A DNA stretch of 64,000 nucleotides, taken from assembly GCF_014279815.1 (NCBI RefSeq), contig NZ_CP047941.1, positions 496,001-560,000 of the forward strand, written 5' to 3'. Shown here in pieces: positions 34,868 through 48,885 of this stretch. The position numbers were made by a program, and so were the translations under genes. The notes under the pieces were generated by a model that ran no database searches, was not told where the DNA came from, and saw nothing but the letters and a program-made list of their open reading frames with translations. This DNA is from Synechococcus sp. NOUM97013 (GTDB taxonomy: Bacteria > Cyanobacteriota > Cyanobacteriia > PCC-6307 > Cyanobiaceae). Position 1 is the first letter of the stretch; each line of letters begins with the position of its first letter.

Positions 34868-35676
34868 GACTGCACTCCATTCATCTGAAACGTAGTGACG
34901 GCGACAGATGCCGGCAGTGGAAGCAACCCTTGAGATAGGTAAAGGGGTTGCGAAGTAGATGGTGAAGGGGTTATGGTTTTGGACTGCGCGGGGGGCTAAA
35001 GCCTGAAGCGCAGCTTCTAAACGTGAAGAGCGCGAGCTTGTAGTGTTTGGAAGTGCTTACGAGGCCAAGAGGGAGCAATCCCACGGTGTTGTAAGTTTCA
35101 AAAGCGGTCGCAAGACTGCACCGCCAACCGTTCCTGAGAGGGGGCGCGAAGGCAGCTTCTAAACGTGAAGAGCGCGAGCTTGTAGTGTTTGGGAGTGCTT
35201 ACGAGGCCAAGAGGGAGCGATCCCACGGTGTTGTAAGTTTCACAAGCGGTCGCGAGGCCGCACCGCCAACCGCTCCTGAGAGGGGGCGCGAAGGCAGAAC
35301 CTGGACAATCGAAAAGTTTAGGAACTGACGCTTTCATCGCGTCAAGGACCGCGAGATACATCGTTTGATGTGTGTTGCGGGATTTGATGAAAGAGCGATG
35401 AAGGTGTGAGGTCCCGTCAACAATTATTCGTTGCAAAGAAGCATCGTGCTTACAGCTTGAAAGTTTTCACGAGCTTTTGAGTTGTCGGTGTGCGCGATGT
35501 GGAGCAACAACCGGATCTGAGATCCTGGAAAGTCATTGAAAGAGAAATCTAGAGATGCACTCTTAAGAACCCTTTTGTGTCAGCGAAAGGAGGCCTCAAC
35601 TGTTGCGAGTGAAAACTGAGCAATGGGTGACGCAAATCATTTTGAGGACGTGAGAACGTCTAAGAGGAAATGATCT
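34868..35676. other. Non-coding upstream region of the rRNA operon
   Basis: About 800 bases hold no convincing gene. Open frames here (for example 35098-35436 on the minus strand) have no recognisable protein features. Two tandem copies of a 142-base unit occupy 35010-35297. The last 150 bases before 16S include an imperfect stem (ATCATTT and AAATGAT flanking GACGTGAGAACGTC), probably the leader processing stem of 16S. A sure promoter could not be read. Confidence 0.6.
35010..35297. repeat. Tandem duplication of a 142-base unit
   Basis: Copy 1 spans 35010-35151 and copy 2 spans 35152-35293, with four further bases continuing the period. By eye there are seven differences between the copies, mostly transitions, so identity is about 95 percent. 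Each copy begins GCAGCTTCTAAACGTGAAG and ends GAGGGGGCGCGAAG. Several small stems are visible, such as CTTC/GAAG around TAAACGT, and GCGGT/ACCGC. No coding potential is evident. Confidence 0.85.
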
Positions 35677-37161
<1,485 letters not shown>

Positions 37162-37348
37162 CAGGGAGACAACACAATGATTTTGATGCCTGAGTACTTT
37201 TATTCTTAGGCCGAAATCCTGTCACCTTAGGTCGATCGGTACCTCAGCATTAAGAGCAGTAATTGATGAGCAATTATCAAGAGACTGAAGGAGATGTTCA
37301 GTTCCTAAACTTTGTCTAGGTCACACCCCACAAGGGTTGAGTCTTCCT

Positions 37349-37422
<74 letters not shown>

Positions 37423-37431
37423 TTCGGTGTT

Positions 37432-37504
37432 GGGGGTTTAGCTCAGTTGGTAGAGCGCCTGCTTTGCAAGCAGGATGTCAGGAGTTCGAGTCTCCTAACC
37501 TCCA
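37432..37504 (+). tRNA. trnA: tRNA-Ala (TGC)
   Basis: A 73-nt cloverleaf, acceptor GGGGGTT/AACCTCC, anticodon loop TTTGCAA giving TGC, T-arm with GTTCGAGT. It is the second spacer tRNA, only 9 bases after tRNA-Ile. Confidence 0.97.
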
Positions 37505-37894
37505 CTGTCCGAACTTAATCTCCATCTTCTGAATTATGGAAGGTGAACTCGATGGCGTGTGATTTAGATGTGTCCGCTGGCATGAACTCAGCTTCCTGTC
37601 ATTCTAAGTGAAGAGTTTTTCTCTGAATTTGGTTGATAAGATGCTGGGCTCGAACTGAGCAATCAGTTGGATGTCTAGCAGAACCTTGACAACTGCATAG
37701 GTGAGTCTGGAAAGAATAAAGCATCTCTCATGGATGCATCATTCTTTTTTGAGGATGATGTTAATTCTTGAGCAAGAGCCGAGACTCCATCACGTTCTTC
37801 TGATTGTGTCGAGCAATCAGGAGTTTGATTATTGATTTAGGAATAAATCAGTGAGAATCCGTTTCAACGACGGCAAGCGTGTTGGAGATTATAT
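37505..37894 (+). other. tRNA-Ala to 23S spacer
   Basis: Spacer of about 390 bases with no gene. Near 37680 lies GAACCTTGACAACTGCATAG, the conserved cyanobacterial D4-like element that precedes the antitermination boxes and the 23S leader stem. No other feature was found in this stretch. Confidence 0.6.
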
Positions 37895-40760
<2,866 letters not shown>

Positions 40761-40877
40761 TCATTTGGCTCTTGTCTGAGGCAAGTTTTATTCGATTCTG
40801 ACCATCACTTTGAAGCGAAAGTGGAAGGTGATGACCTATGCAGTTCTCAGGGTTCACTCCTTGAGAATGTTTTCTAT

Positions 40878-40994
40878 CCTGGTGTCCATGGCGCTGTGGT
40901 CCCACTCCGATCCATCTCGAACTCGGTTGTGAAACGCAGCAGCGGCGACGATATTTGGGGGGTAGCCCCCTGAGAAAATAGCTCGATGCCAGGT
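40878..40994 (+). rRNA. rrf: 5S ribosomal RNA
   Basis: About 117 nt, beginning TCCTGGTGTCCATGGCGCTG and ending CGATGCCAGGT, with a closing stem between the ends. Internal blocks CCGATCCATCTCGAACTCGG and the loop E region are typical. It is the last gene of the rRNA operon. Confidence 0.95.
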
Positions 40995-41027
40995 AAAACA
41001 TTCTGATCACTGCTGTGATCCAAAGAA

Positions 41028-41056
41028 AGCCACCCCGCGATGGGGTGGCTTTTTTT
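41028..41056 (+). terminator. Terminator of the rRNA operon
   Basis: An 8-bp stem (GCCACCCC pairing with GGGGTGGC) is followed by seven T residues, 34 bases after the 5S end. On the other strand there is a weaker T-rich tract, so it may also serve mtnC, which ends at 41098. Confidence 0.92.
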
Positions 41057-41097
41057 GTGCCCATTGATTGTGCATAAACCTGATGGGAAGGCCAGGG

Positions 41098-41823
41098 TTA
41101 TGGCATCAGGTCGTGGAAGCTTTGAATCAGATCATGCTGGCCGGGGTCTTGATGGGGGTTGCCAGGTCGAAGGCAGAAGGTTGTGCGTAATCCTGCGGAG
41201 AGGGCTGCATCGCACTCTCCGGGATGATCACTGATGAAGAGAGCAGATTCTTCTCGTGTGTTGAGGGTTCGGCAGATCTTGGTGTAACTCTCAGTTTTTA
41301 ACTTTGGCCCCGTGCGTGTGTCAAACCAGTGGCTGAATCTGTCGCTAATGTCTCCTTGGCTTGTGTGTTCATAGAGCAGTTTCTGCGCTTGCACACTTCC
41401 TGAAGAGTAGACAGCCAAGGTCATTCCTTTATAGGTCCATGCATCAAGGCTGGGCAACACATCGGCGAATAACTGTGTTGTCAGTTCTCCGGATTCGTAG
41501 CCTTGTTTCCAGATGATTCCCTGAAGTTCTTTCAGGGCGGTTGATTTTCTGTCTGACTTGATCAGATGCTGAAGGTATTCAGCAACTTGTGCATTCGATG
41601 GTGGAGATTGATTCGCAATGGCCAGCATCTGCTGGCAGGTCGGATCTGAATCCTTATGCCATTCGTCAATTGCCTCCTGGAGGATGTTGGCAATTGTTGG
41701 CTCGTCTCTTCCTCTTTCGAGCGTTTGGTTTAAGTGCGCTTGTGCATAGGGAAAGAGTGTTTTCGCGACGAAATCCACTGGGCACGTGGTTCCTTCGATA
41801 TCCAGCAGAATGACTTGGATCAC
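41098..41823 (-). CDS. mtnC: Acireductone synthase (enolase-phosphatase)
   Basis: MtnC of 241 residues catalyses enolisation and dephosphorylation in the methionine salvage pathway. It is a HAD enzyme: the nucleophile motif DIEGTTCPVDF is at the start and the ISDHPGECDAALSAG block near residue 197. It overlaps mtnB by four bases (ATGA), so the two are translated together. Its base composition looks somewhat lower in GC than the neighbours. Confidence 0.95.
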   Translation of the reverse strand: MIQVILLDIEGTTCPVDFVAKTLFPYAQAHLNQTLERGRDEPTIANILQEAIDEWHKDSDPTCQQMLAIANQSPPSNAQVAEYLQHLIKSDRKSTALKELQGIIWKQGYESGELTTQLFADVLPSLDAWTYKGMTLAVYSSGSVQAQKLLYEHTSQGDISDRFSHWFDTRTGPKLKTESYTKICRTLNTREESALFISDHPGECDAALSAGLRTTFCLRPGNPHQDPGQHDLIQSFHDLMP

Positions 41824-42437
41824 AAGCGGTTGGTGACGAGAGTTTGTCTCCAGGCGAGCTCCAGGAGGAACTCATGGATCTCAGTATGGCGACGGGCCTG
41901 CTGAAGATCAGCTCCCCAGGCATAGAGACCATGGCCCGAAACAAGCAAGCCATGGGGTGCTTGTTCAAGCCGTTGACCCGCCGTTTCACTCAACGTTTCA
42001 AGATTCTGGTCATTGTTGATGATTGGCAGCTCAATGCTGGTGGCGTGCGTGTTGATGCCCTGCAGGCCTTTCAGCATTTCCCAGCCCTCGAGGACGAGAG
42101 ATCCTTGATCTAGAAATCTTCTGGAGAGCCATGTGGCATTGATGGAATGCGTATGCAGAACGGCGCCAGCACCGCATTGCTCAACAATGCGCAGATGCAT
42201 CAGTGTTTCAGCGCTGGCTCGTCCGTTGCCTTTCATCACCTTCCCTTCGCCGTTCACAACGATCAGATCACCTCTGGTGACAGTGCCTTTGTCGACGCCA
42301 CTCGGCGCCATCAGCAGTTGCAATGGCTCGCGATCGACCACAACACTGAAATTTCCCCCTGTTCCATCGCACCAGCCTCTCCGGTGCAGCGCTTGCATGG
42401 TGGAGATCAGCGCACTCGCCTGGTGATCGGCAGACAT
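41820..42437 (-). CDS. mtnB: Methylthioribulose-1-phosphate dehydratase
   Basis: MtnB of 205 residues, a class II aldolase-type zinc enzyme of methionine salvage. Motifs are GGNFSVVVD near residue 27, APSGVDKGTV near 44, HTHSINATWLSRRF near 95, and the last His in EIHEFLLE. It precedes mtnC with a four-base overlap. Confidence 0.94.
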   Translation of the reverse strand: MSADHQASALISTMQALHRRGWCDGTGGNFSVVVDREPLQLLMAPSGVDKGTVTRGDLIVVNGEGKVMKGNGRASAETLMHLRIVEQCGAGAVLHTHSINATWLSRRFLDQGSLVLEGWEMLKGLQGINTHATSIELPIINNDQNLETLSETAGQRLEQAPHGLLVSGHGLYAWGADLQQARRHTEIHEFLLELAWRQTLVTNRL

Positions 42438-42483
42438 GGACCAAGGGCTTGGCTTTCAGTTTCCGTCCTATCGCAAGCTTTGC

Positions 42484-43335
42484 CTAGCTCTGACAGGTGG
42501 GGCACCAATGGGTGCTGCGCCCTGCCAGTTTGATTCGTTCGATGGGGGTTCCGCAGCTCAGACACTCCTTGCCAGTTCGCCTGTAGACAGCGGCCTGGCC
42601 TCCATAGTTTCCATTCACACCTTCCAAATCACGGAAGTCGCTGAAGGTGGTTCCGCCGACGCCAATGCTGATCTCCAATACGTGAACCAAGCTGTCGCGC
42701 AATTTCTCCAATTGTTGGCGATTGAGGCGACCCGCTGGCGTTTGAGGTGCGATGCCTGCGACGAACAAGCTTTCGTCGGCGTAAATGTTGCCCGTGCCCG
42801 CCACCAGTGATTGATCCAGAAGTGCCGCTTTGATCGATCGTGTGGATCCTTTCAGTTCGCGCTGAAGGTAGCTGGCGTTAAAGGCATCACTGAATGGTTC
42901 GGGACCCAGTCGTTTCAGGCCAGTGATCACCGAGTCGATGGGTGTGCCGTTAGGCACCCACCACATTTCCCCGAAGCTGCGCATATCAACGAAACGCAGT
43001 TCCTGACCCTGCTCGTTCCAAAAGCGAGCACGGGTGTGTTTGCAGGGATCACTGGGCTCGTCATGCCACTGGAATTGACCGGTCATGCGCAGATGAACGC
43101 CCCACACACCGCTGGCTTGATGGGTGCCTGGTTTATGAAGCGAGGCCATCAGGTATTTGCCTCGACGAGTCCATTCACCGACACGTTGGCCTCGGAGGCC
43201 ATCACAGAACGTGATGATCCCTCCCGGGCTGGCTACAGCCCGTTCACGAAGGATTTCAACCTGTTGGATGAGAAACGAATCAAGACGGCTCGCTAATCCG
43301 CGGCGAACCGTCTCAACTTCCGGAAGTTCCGGCAA
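42484..43335 (-). CDS. mutM: Formamidopyrimidine-DNA glycosylase
   Basis: MutM (Fpg) of 283 residues repairs oxidised purines such as 8-oxoguanine. It starts MPELPEVETVRRGL, with the catalytic Pro2 and Glu3, and ends in the zinc finger CLSCGTPIERIKLAGRSTHWCPTC. It is three bases after psaE on the same strand, a common arrangement in marine picocyanobacteria as I recall. Confidence 0.97.
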   Translation of the reverse strand: MPELPEVETVRRGLASRLDSFLIQQVEILRERAVASPGGIITFCDGLRGQRVGEWTRRGKYLMASLHKPGTHQASGVWGVHLRMTGQFQWHDEPSDPCKHTRARFWNEQGQELRFVDMRSFGEMWWVPNGTPIDSVITGLKRLGPEPFSDAFNASYLQRELKGSTRSIKAALLDQSLVAGTGNIYADESLFVAGIAPQTPAGRLNRQQLEKLRDSLVHVLEISIGVGGTTFSDFRDLEGVNGNYGGQAAVYRRTGKECLSCGTPIERIKLAGRSTHWCPTCQS

Positions 43336-43338
43336 GAC

Positions 43339-43548
43339 TCAAGCGGGCTCGAGTTCGGACATCGCAAAGTTGTTGGTGTTGATGCCACCGTCGGTGCCCT
43401 GTAGGCCGTTGTAATTGACCTGTTCAAAGCGGACCACAACGGGATAGCGGATTCCGGAGGTGTCAATCGACGCCACCTTGCCCACTTCGTTGAACCAGAA
43501 AGACTCAGGGCGCTTGATGCGCACCATGTCACCGCGGGAGATCGCCAT
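43339..43548 (-). CDS. psaE: Photosystem I subunit IV
   Basis: PsaE of 69 residues on the stromal side of photosystem I, which helps dock ferredoxin. It begins [23 protein letters not shown] and ends AMSELEPA, an SH3-like fold. The ATG at 43548 is the family start; upstream in-frame codons are not likely. Its promoter overlaps the start of the divergent 358-residue gene. Confidence 0.96.
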   Translation of the reverse strand: MAISRGDMVRIKRPESFWFNEVGKVASIDTSGIRYPVVVRFEQVNYNGLQGTDGGINTNNFAMSELEPA

Positions 43549-43649
43549 CGCTGCGCTGGAACTCGGCTGCATGCAGAGCGTATCGCCGTGTCTCCCGTTC
43601 AGGGATCGAGCGACACACAATGTCGTCCTGCACTTGAAGAAAGTGTTCT

Positions 43650-44726
43650 GTGCCATGGCAGCATCCAGCCTTCGGTGCGTTGCTGACCTTGCTACCCACA
43701 CAACCTGAGCCGCCTGTGCTGGAGCTGGATCTTCCCGATCCTGAGCAGGATGACATCAGCACCATGGAGTTTCTGGCTCGGCTTGAGCAGGCCTGGGCGG
43801 TCTGTGACAAGTTCGACCTGCAAACCGAAATCTGGCGCGGACGCATCCTCAAGGCTGTGCGCGATCGCGAAAAGCGAGGTGGAGAGGGGCGTGGCGCTGG
43901 CTTCCTGCAGTGGTTGCGCGAGCGAGAGATCAGCAAGACCCGTGCCTATGGCTTGATTCAGTTGGCGGAGTCCGCTCAGGAAATGTTGGGTGAGGGCGTT
44001 TTGGAGGAGAGCAGTGTCAATCAGTTCTCCAAGCGGGCCTTCATGGAAACGGCCCAGGCGGCTCCCGAAGTGCAGTTGATGATTTCGGAAGCCGCCAATG
44101 AGGGCCAGGAGATCACCCGTAAACAGGTGCGACGTCTCACCGATGAGTTCACCGCAGCCACCAGTCCCCTTCTCCCTGAAGAAATTCGTCAGCGCACCCA
44201 GGAGAACTTGCTTCCACCGAAGGTTGTCGCGCCTCTGGTCCGCGAACTGGCGAAATTGCCTGAGCCACAGCAGGACGACCTGCGCAAGGTGCTTCGCGAT
44301 GAACCGGAGCTGGAGCGCATCAAAGACGTGACGCACACTGCGCGATGGATCACCAAGGCGACCGAATCCGGTGAGGCGGTGCGTGCCTTCCAGCAGGGTG
44401 AGTTCGATCTGGAAAAAGCCATGCAGGAAGCACAGCGTCTTGATGCCCTTGGGCTTCTTGCTGATGCCGTCGGACAGGCTCAGGCACTGGAATCAGCGGT
44501 TCTCAAATTGCATACGTCATGGCGCCGATTGGGCGGCCTGCAAGAGCGTCTTTGGGTGGAGAGCGGCAGCAGCACGCCTTATCTCCGGGATGTTTTGTCT
44601 GCGCTGCAAAGCCTGAGTGGAGCCACGCTCCGCGTTTCGCTTGGTGAATTGGCAGGTGGCAAACGTGTTCGTCTGCAGTTGGTGGAGGAATCGCCTGACC
44701 AGCTGGAACCCCCGCCTATTCCCTAG
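43650..44726 (+). CDS. Conserved-looking cyanobacterial protein, possible DNA-binding helices
   Basis: A 358-residue protein from a GTG at 43650. After a proline-rich start it shows helical segments, including [20 protein letters not shown] near residue 96 and [14 protein letters not shown] near 158, which weakly resemble ParB/KorB-like helix-turn-helix regions. The remainder is a series of charged helices. The function is not known; a DNA-binding role is inference. It is divergent from psaE, 101 bases away, and 42 bases from the RecQ-type helicase gene downstream. Confidence 0.6.
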   Translation: MPWQHPAFGALLTLLPTQPEPPVLELDLPDPEQDDISTMEFLARLEQAWAVCDKFDLQTEIWRGRILKAVRDREKRGGEGRGAGFLQWLREREISKTRAYGLIQLAESAQEMLGEGVLEESSVNQFSKRAFMETAQAAPEVQLMISEAANEGQEITRKQVRRLTDEFTAATSPLLPEEIRQRTQENLLPPKVVAPLVRELAKLPEPQQDDLRKVLRDEPELERIKDVTHTARWITKATESGEAVRAFQQGEFDLEKAMQEAQRLDALGLLADAVGQAQALESAVLKLHTSWRRLGGLQERLWVESGSSTPYLRDVLSALQSLSGATLRVSLGELAGGKRVRLQLVEESPDQLEPPPIP

Positions 44727-44768
44727 ATCTGGTGCTCAGTAAGCTAAAGACGCCATCCATGGTGTGTC

Positions 44769-46256
44769 TTGGATCTGCTTCTGGATGCGCTGGAACGCCA
44801 TTACGGCTGGGATGACTTCCGTCCTGGACAGCGTCCAGTGGTCGAGTGTCTGCTGCGTGGCCAGGACTGTCTCGCAGTGCTTCCGACTGGAGGGGGCAAA
44901 TCCCTCTGTTATCAATTGCCTGCCCTAGTTCGCTCAGGGCTTGTGGTGGTGATTTCGCCTTTGGTCGCCCTGATGGAGGACCAGGTGCTGCAGCTGCGTC
45001 GTCGTGACATCGCCGCGGCCTGTCTGCACGGCGGTATCGAGCCCGATCGACGCCGTGAGATTTTGCGCCAGCTCTCTGATGGTGATCTCCGTCTGCTGTA
45101 TCTCGCCCCCGAGCGGCTGCAGGGAGAAGCGACACGTTCAATCCTTCAAGAGCACGCCGCAACGGGCCAGCTGGTTGCTTTTGCCGTGGATGAAGCTCAT
45201 TGCATCAGTGCCTGGGGGCACGACTTCAGGCCCGACTATCGGCGTCTCGGTCAACTCAGAGATCTGTGCCCGGGGGTGCCGATGGTGGCCCTCAGTGCCA
45301 CCGCCGCACCTCGGGTCAGGGCCGACATTCTGCGCCTTCTGCATCTGAGGCGACCTCTGATTCAGGTCGGTTCTGCACGCCGCGACAATCTGCACTACGC
45401 CATGCGTCGTCGGGCGAAAGATCCCTTGCCCGATGTGATGGAGGCTCTTGAGCAGGCCCGTGGCGCCTGCCTGATTTATGCCCGCACGCGCCGGTCTGTG
45501 GAGCAGTGGACGGAACGTCTCTGTGCCAATGGTGTCCAGGCCATTGCCTATCACGCTGGTCTTGAGCCTGATGTGAGACAGCGCGCTTTGGCACATTTTC
45601 TCGAGGCCGAGGCCCCCGTACTGGTGGCCACAGTGGCGTTCGGGATGGGTGTGGATCGATCCGATGTGGGTCTTGTTTTGCATCTGGATCTGCCCAGCAC
45701 TCCTGAGGGCTATCTGCAGGAATCCGGGCGGGCCGGGCGTGATGGTCGCCCTGCCCATTGCCTGGTTCTCTTTTCTCCCAGGGACCGCACCAGTCTTGGC
45801 TGGGCCATGCAGAACGCGCTTAGGCGTGCCTCCGGGACGGATGCGGTGGAGGAGGCGCGGCGGATTGAACTGGCGCAGCAGCAGTTGCGTCGTATGGAAG
45901 CTGTAGCCGAAGGCGAGCACTGCCGAGAGCAATCCCTTCTGCTGTCAGTCGGCGAATTAGTGCCTCCCTGCGGTCGTTGTGACCGATGTCTTTCGCAGGC
46001 GCCACGTTTGGATTGGTCCGATGAAGCCAAAGCGGTGCTCGAATGCCTCGCCCAGGAGCACGGGACTGATGCCCGCAGCTTGAGCGACCGTCTCAATCTG
46101 GAGGAAGGTCGTGCACCGCACTGGGGTTGGTTAACGCGACGATTGGTTCAGGAGGAACTGATCCACGAAAGCAACGACGGCAGTCAGCGGTTGTATCTCA
46201 AGGACAGTGGCCGACGCTTTCTGCGTCAGCCCTGGCCTTTGCATTACGCAGCTTGA
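44769..46256 (+). CDS. recQ: RecQ-type ATP-dependent DNA helicase
   Basis: A 495-residue RecQ helicase that unwinds DNA in repair. Motif I is [16 protein letters not shown] near residue 38, the DEAH box is [17 protein letters not shown] near 140, and motif VI is [10 protein letters not shown] near 316. A zinc-binding site follows (CREQ and [10 protein letters not shown] near 400). It is shorter than E. coli RecQ (about 610) and lacks the HRDC domain at the end. The start is TTG at 44769. Confidence 0.92.
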   Translation: MDLLLDALERHYGWDDFRPGQRPVVECLLRGQDCLAVLPTGGGKSLCYQLPALVRSGLVVVISPLVALMEDQVLQLRRRDIAAACLHGGIEPDRRREILRQLSDGDLRLLYLAPERLQGEATRSILQEHAATGQLVAFAVDEAHCISAWGHDFRPDYRRLGQLRDLCPGVPMVALSATAAPRVRADILRLLHLRRPLIQVGSARRDNLHYAMRRRAKDPLPDVMEALEQARGACLIYARTRRSVEQWTERLCANGVQAIAYHAGLEPDVRQRALAHFLEAEAPVLVATVAFGMGVDRSDVGLVLHLDLPSTPEGYLQESGRAGRDGRPAHCLVLFSPRDRTSLGWAMQNALRRASGTDAVEEARRIELAQQQLRRMEAVAEGEHCREQSLLLSVGELVPPCGRCDRCLSQAPRLDWSDEAKAVLECLAQEHGTDARSLSDRLNLEEGRAPHWGWLTRRLVQEELIHESNDGSQRLYLKDSGRRFLRQPWPLHYAA

Positions 46257-46263
46257 GCGCAGC

Positions 46264-47289
46264 TCAGCTCTTGATGGCTGAGCAGCGATCCTTCACGAGG
46301 GCGCGTTCAAACTCGGTCTGGGGTGCGATCCAGCTTTTCCACATGCCGTTGGCGCCCGTCACGTTGATTTTTTTCGCCGAACAGTTCACGGCAACGTAAA
46401 GGGACTGTCCCTCTCCATTGAGGGTTGGTGCCACCTCGCTGCCAGCCATCGACTGCCAGTTGCCCCAATCGACTTGGAGGGGGCCGTAGGTTCTCCAGGA
46501 GGCTTGTTTGGGCTCGACGCTGGTGCTTGGTGCTGTAGTGGCGGCAGCGGTCACCACCGGTTCCTTGGCAACGGTTTCGGTGACCACCGCTTCTGTTGTC
46601 ACCGTCTCTGTGGCCACAGCGTCAACCGAGTCCCCTGAACCTTCAGATGCTTGCGAGGCTGGCACTGAATCTCTGGGACCCGATGTTGTGTCCAGCTGCG
46701 GTTGGCTGGAGCGCAGCATCAGTTGGGTGCCCACTTTCACCTGGTTGGGATTGGCGATGGCGTTGATGCTGATCAGAGACGCCATTGGGATGTCGTAAGC
46801 CTTGGCGATCTGCGTGAGGGTCTGACCCCGCGCCACGGTGTGTGAGGTGGCGTTGGGATCGGCCTTGATCGGGGCGGGTTGAACGCGCGCAGTCGCTCGG
46901 GGTGCAGCTTGAGGAAGCACCGCATTGCTTGGCAGTTTCAGTGTTTGACCGATTTCCACGTGATCGGCACTGGGCAAGGCATTCAGCACGATCAGCTGAC
47001 GTTCCGAAACCCGATACTGCGCTGCGATTCCGCTGAGGGTGTCGCCGGATCGCACGGTGTGGCGACCCGAGCCAGCACTGACGGTTCCGGGAATTCGTAG
47101 CCGCTGGCCTGCCTGCACGAAATCAGAATCACGCAGTCCGTTCAGACGCATCAGGCTGTTGACGGAGACTCCGTAGCGAGCCGCGATGTCGGACAGGGTC
47201 TCACCTGATTTGACGGTCACCGATGCCGCATGGCCTGCCAGGGGCGAAAGGGCCAGCAAGGTCAGGATGGTGAGGAGGGTGCGGCGCAT
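46264..47289 (-). CDS. Secreted protein with three LysM domains
   Basis: A 341-residue protein: a basic start and hydrophobic signal (residues 2-22, ending GHAAS), then LysM domains at about 24-67, 76-119 and 148-191 (for example [34 protein letters not shown]). LysM domains bind peptidoglycan. A Thr/Val-rich linker and a C-terminal SH3-like or unknown domain ([15 protein letters not shown]) follow. It converges on recQ. Start chosen at 47289 from the signal peptide. Confidence 0.83.
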   Translation of the reverse strand: MRRTLLTILTLLALSPLAGHAASVTVKSGETLSDIAARYGVSVNSLMRLNGLRDSDFVQAGQRLRIPGTVSAGSGRHTVRSGDTLSGIAAQYRVSERQLIVLNALPSADHVEIGQTLKLPSNAVLPQAAPRATARVQPAPIKADPNATSHTVARGQTLTQIAKAYDIPMASLISINAIANPNQVKVGTQLMLRSSQPQLDTTSGPRDSVPASQASEGSGDSVDAVATETVTTEAVVTETVAKEPVVTAAATTAPSTSVEPKQASWRTYGPLQVDWGNWQSMAGSEVAPTLNGEGQSLYVAVNCSAKKINVTGANGMWKSWIAPQTEFERALVKDRCSAIKS

Positions 47290-47367
47290 GCGTCTCCGGT
47301 GGCTGGGCGAACCATAAGGTGCCTCCGGCTTGATGCCAGTCCCCACCTGGCCATTCACTGCAGATGC

Positions 47368-48768
47368 TCAGCTCAGCAAACGACGAAATGTGTCTGGGCT
47401 GAGCGTGTAAGGGGGATAACGCTGAGGGAGATCGAGCCAGAACGGGCGACGCAGAACTGAGCGTTCGTGGGAAAAGGTGCGGAATCCCGCTTCACCGTGG
47501 TGGGCACCCATGCCGCTGGCGCCCACCCCTCCAAACGGCAGATCAGGAACACCTGCTTGCATCACCACATCGTTGAAGCACACCCCACCAGAACTGGTTT
47601 GACGCAGCACCTGCTTCTGATCGTTGGTGTCGCCGCCGAAGAGATAGAGGGCGAGGGGTTTGTCTTGTTTCTGAATGTGTGCGATGGCCGCATCCAGATT
47701 GGGGATGGAGAGCACAGGGAGAAGGGGACCGAACAGCTCATCGGCCATCAAGGGGTCATGCTCATCGCGCACGGCAATCAGGCTGGGTGCGATTCGGCGT
47801 CGTTCAGGGTCGAATTCACCGCCAAGCAGCACCCGTCCCTCTGCTTGAGCACCGCGCAACAGGGTTTCCAGCCTGCTGTAGTGCCTGTCGTGAATGAGGC
47901 AGCACAGATCGCTCGACTCAAGCGGTTGTTCGCCATACAGCTTGAGCCTCTCCCGTGCGATGGCATCCAGCAGGGGCTCGCGCACATCCTCCTGAACGAA
48001 AAGGTGATCCGGCGCGATGCAGGCTTGCCCGGCATTGAAACCCTTGCCCCAGACCAGGCGGCGCGCTGTCACGTCGAGATCGGCATCGTTGAGGACGATC
48101 GCTGGGTTCTTGCCCCCCAGTTCCAGCGTGACGGGCGTGAGGTTGGTTGCTGCACCCTCCAACACCTTGGCGCCGATCCGTCCGCCACCGGTGAAGAAGA
48201 TGTGATCAAAGCGCTGACGCACCAAGTCCGCGGCCACCTCTCCGTCTCCATTGACCACGGTCACCACGTCCTCCCCGAAGTGCATGGGGATCAACTGTTC
48301 GATCAGTTCGGCGGTGGCCGGAGCATGTTCTGAAGGTTTGATCACGGCGGTGTTCCCCGCGGCCAGTGCGCTCACGAGGGGCCACAGAGTCAGACTGAAT
48401 GGCAGGTTCCAGGGGCCGATCAGCAGAACACATCCCAGGGGCTCCCGGATCAGTTCGGCGCGGCCAGGCTTCTGCACGATTGGGACGGGAATGCGTTGCG
48501 GCCGCATCCAGGAGCGCAATCGCCGTTCGGCCAGCTTTAGCTCCTGAAGAAGGGCCACCACTTCGGCCATGGCTTCCAGGGGAGGTTTGGCCAGGTCTTG
48601 ATGCAGTGCCTCGAGAATTGCCGATTCGTTTTTGCTGACGAGGTTTCGCAGGCGCTGCAGTTGTTCTCGCCGCCAGCGTTCCGGTTGCGTGACGCCCTTC
48701 AGGACCGGTTCGCGCATCCGCTGCAGATCGGCATCGGTGAACGCGGTGGCGGTGCTGGCCTCGGCCAT
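47368..48768 (-). CDS. Aldehyde dehydrogenase
   Basis: A 466-residue NAD(P)-dependent aldehyde dehydrogenase. Motifs are GPWNLPFSLTLWPLVSALAAGN near residue 117, ELGGKNPAIV near 216 (general base Glu) and GQACIAPDHL near 248 (nucleophile Cys). It resembles the fatty or aromatic aldehyde dehydrogenases. The substrate is not visible; in cyanobacteria a related enzyme handles fatty aldehydes. Confidence 0.9.
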   Translation of the reverse strand: MAEASTATAFTDADLQRMREPVLKGVTQPERWRREQLQRLRNLVSKNESAILEALHQDLAKPPLEAMAEVVALLQELKLAERRLRSWMRPQRIPVPIVQKPGRAELIREPLGCVLLIGPWNLPFSLTLWPLVSALAAGNTAVIKPSEHAPATAELIEQLIPMHFGEDVVTVVNGDGEVAADLVRQRFDHIFFTGGGRIGAKVLEGAATNLTPVTLELGGKNPAIVLNDADLDVTARRLVWGKGFNAGQACIAPDHLFVQEDVREPLLDAIARERLKLYGEQPLESSDLCCLIHDRHYSRLETLLRGAQAEGRVLLGGEFDPERRRIAPSLIAVRDEHDPLMADELFGPLLPVLSIPNLDAAIAHIQKQDKPLALYLFGGDTNDQKQVLRQTSSGGVCFNDVVMQAGVPDLPFGGVGASGMGAHHGEAGFRTFSHERSVLRRPFWLDLPQRYPPYTLSPDTFRRLLS

Positions 48769-48885
48769 TACGTCAGGAGCAGGGTTTGCTGGTCGTCATG
48801 CTCGCAAGTCCGTCCCATCAACCGTTGCTGAGGGGATGACGGCACAGCCGATTGCGCCTACTACAAAGAGAGAGTGATCGGCTTG

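Noticed and set aside
35098-35436. 112-residue minus-strand frame in the rRNA upstream region
   Set aside because: It spans the tandem repeat and has no protein-like features.
47467-48333. 288-residue plus-strand frame
   Set aside because: Antisense to the aldehyde dehydrogenase gene, which has clear active-site motifs.
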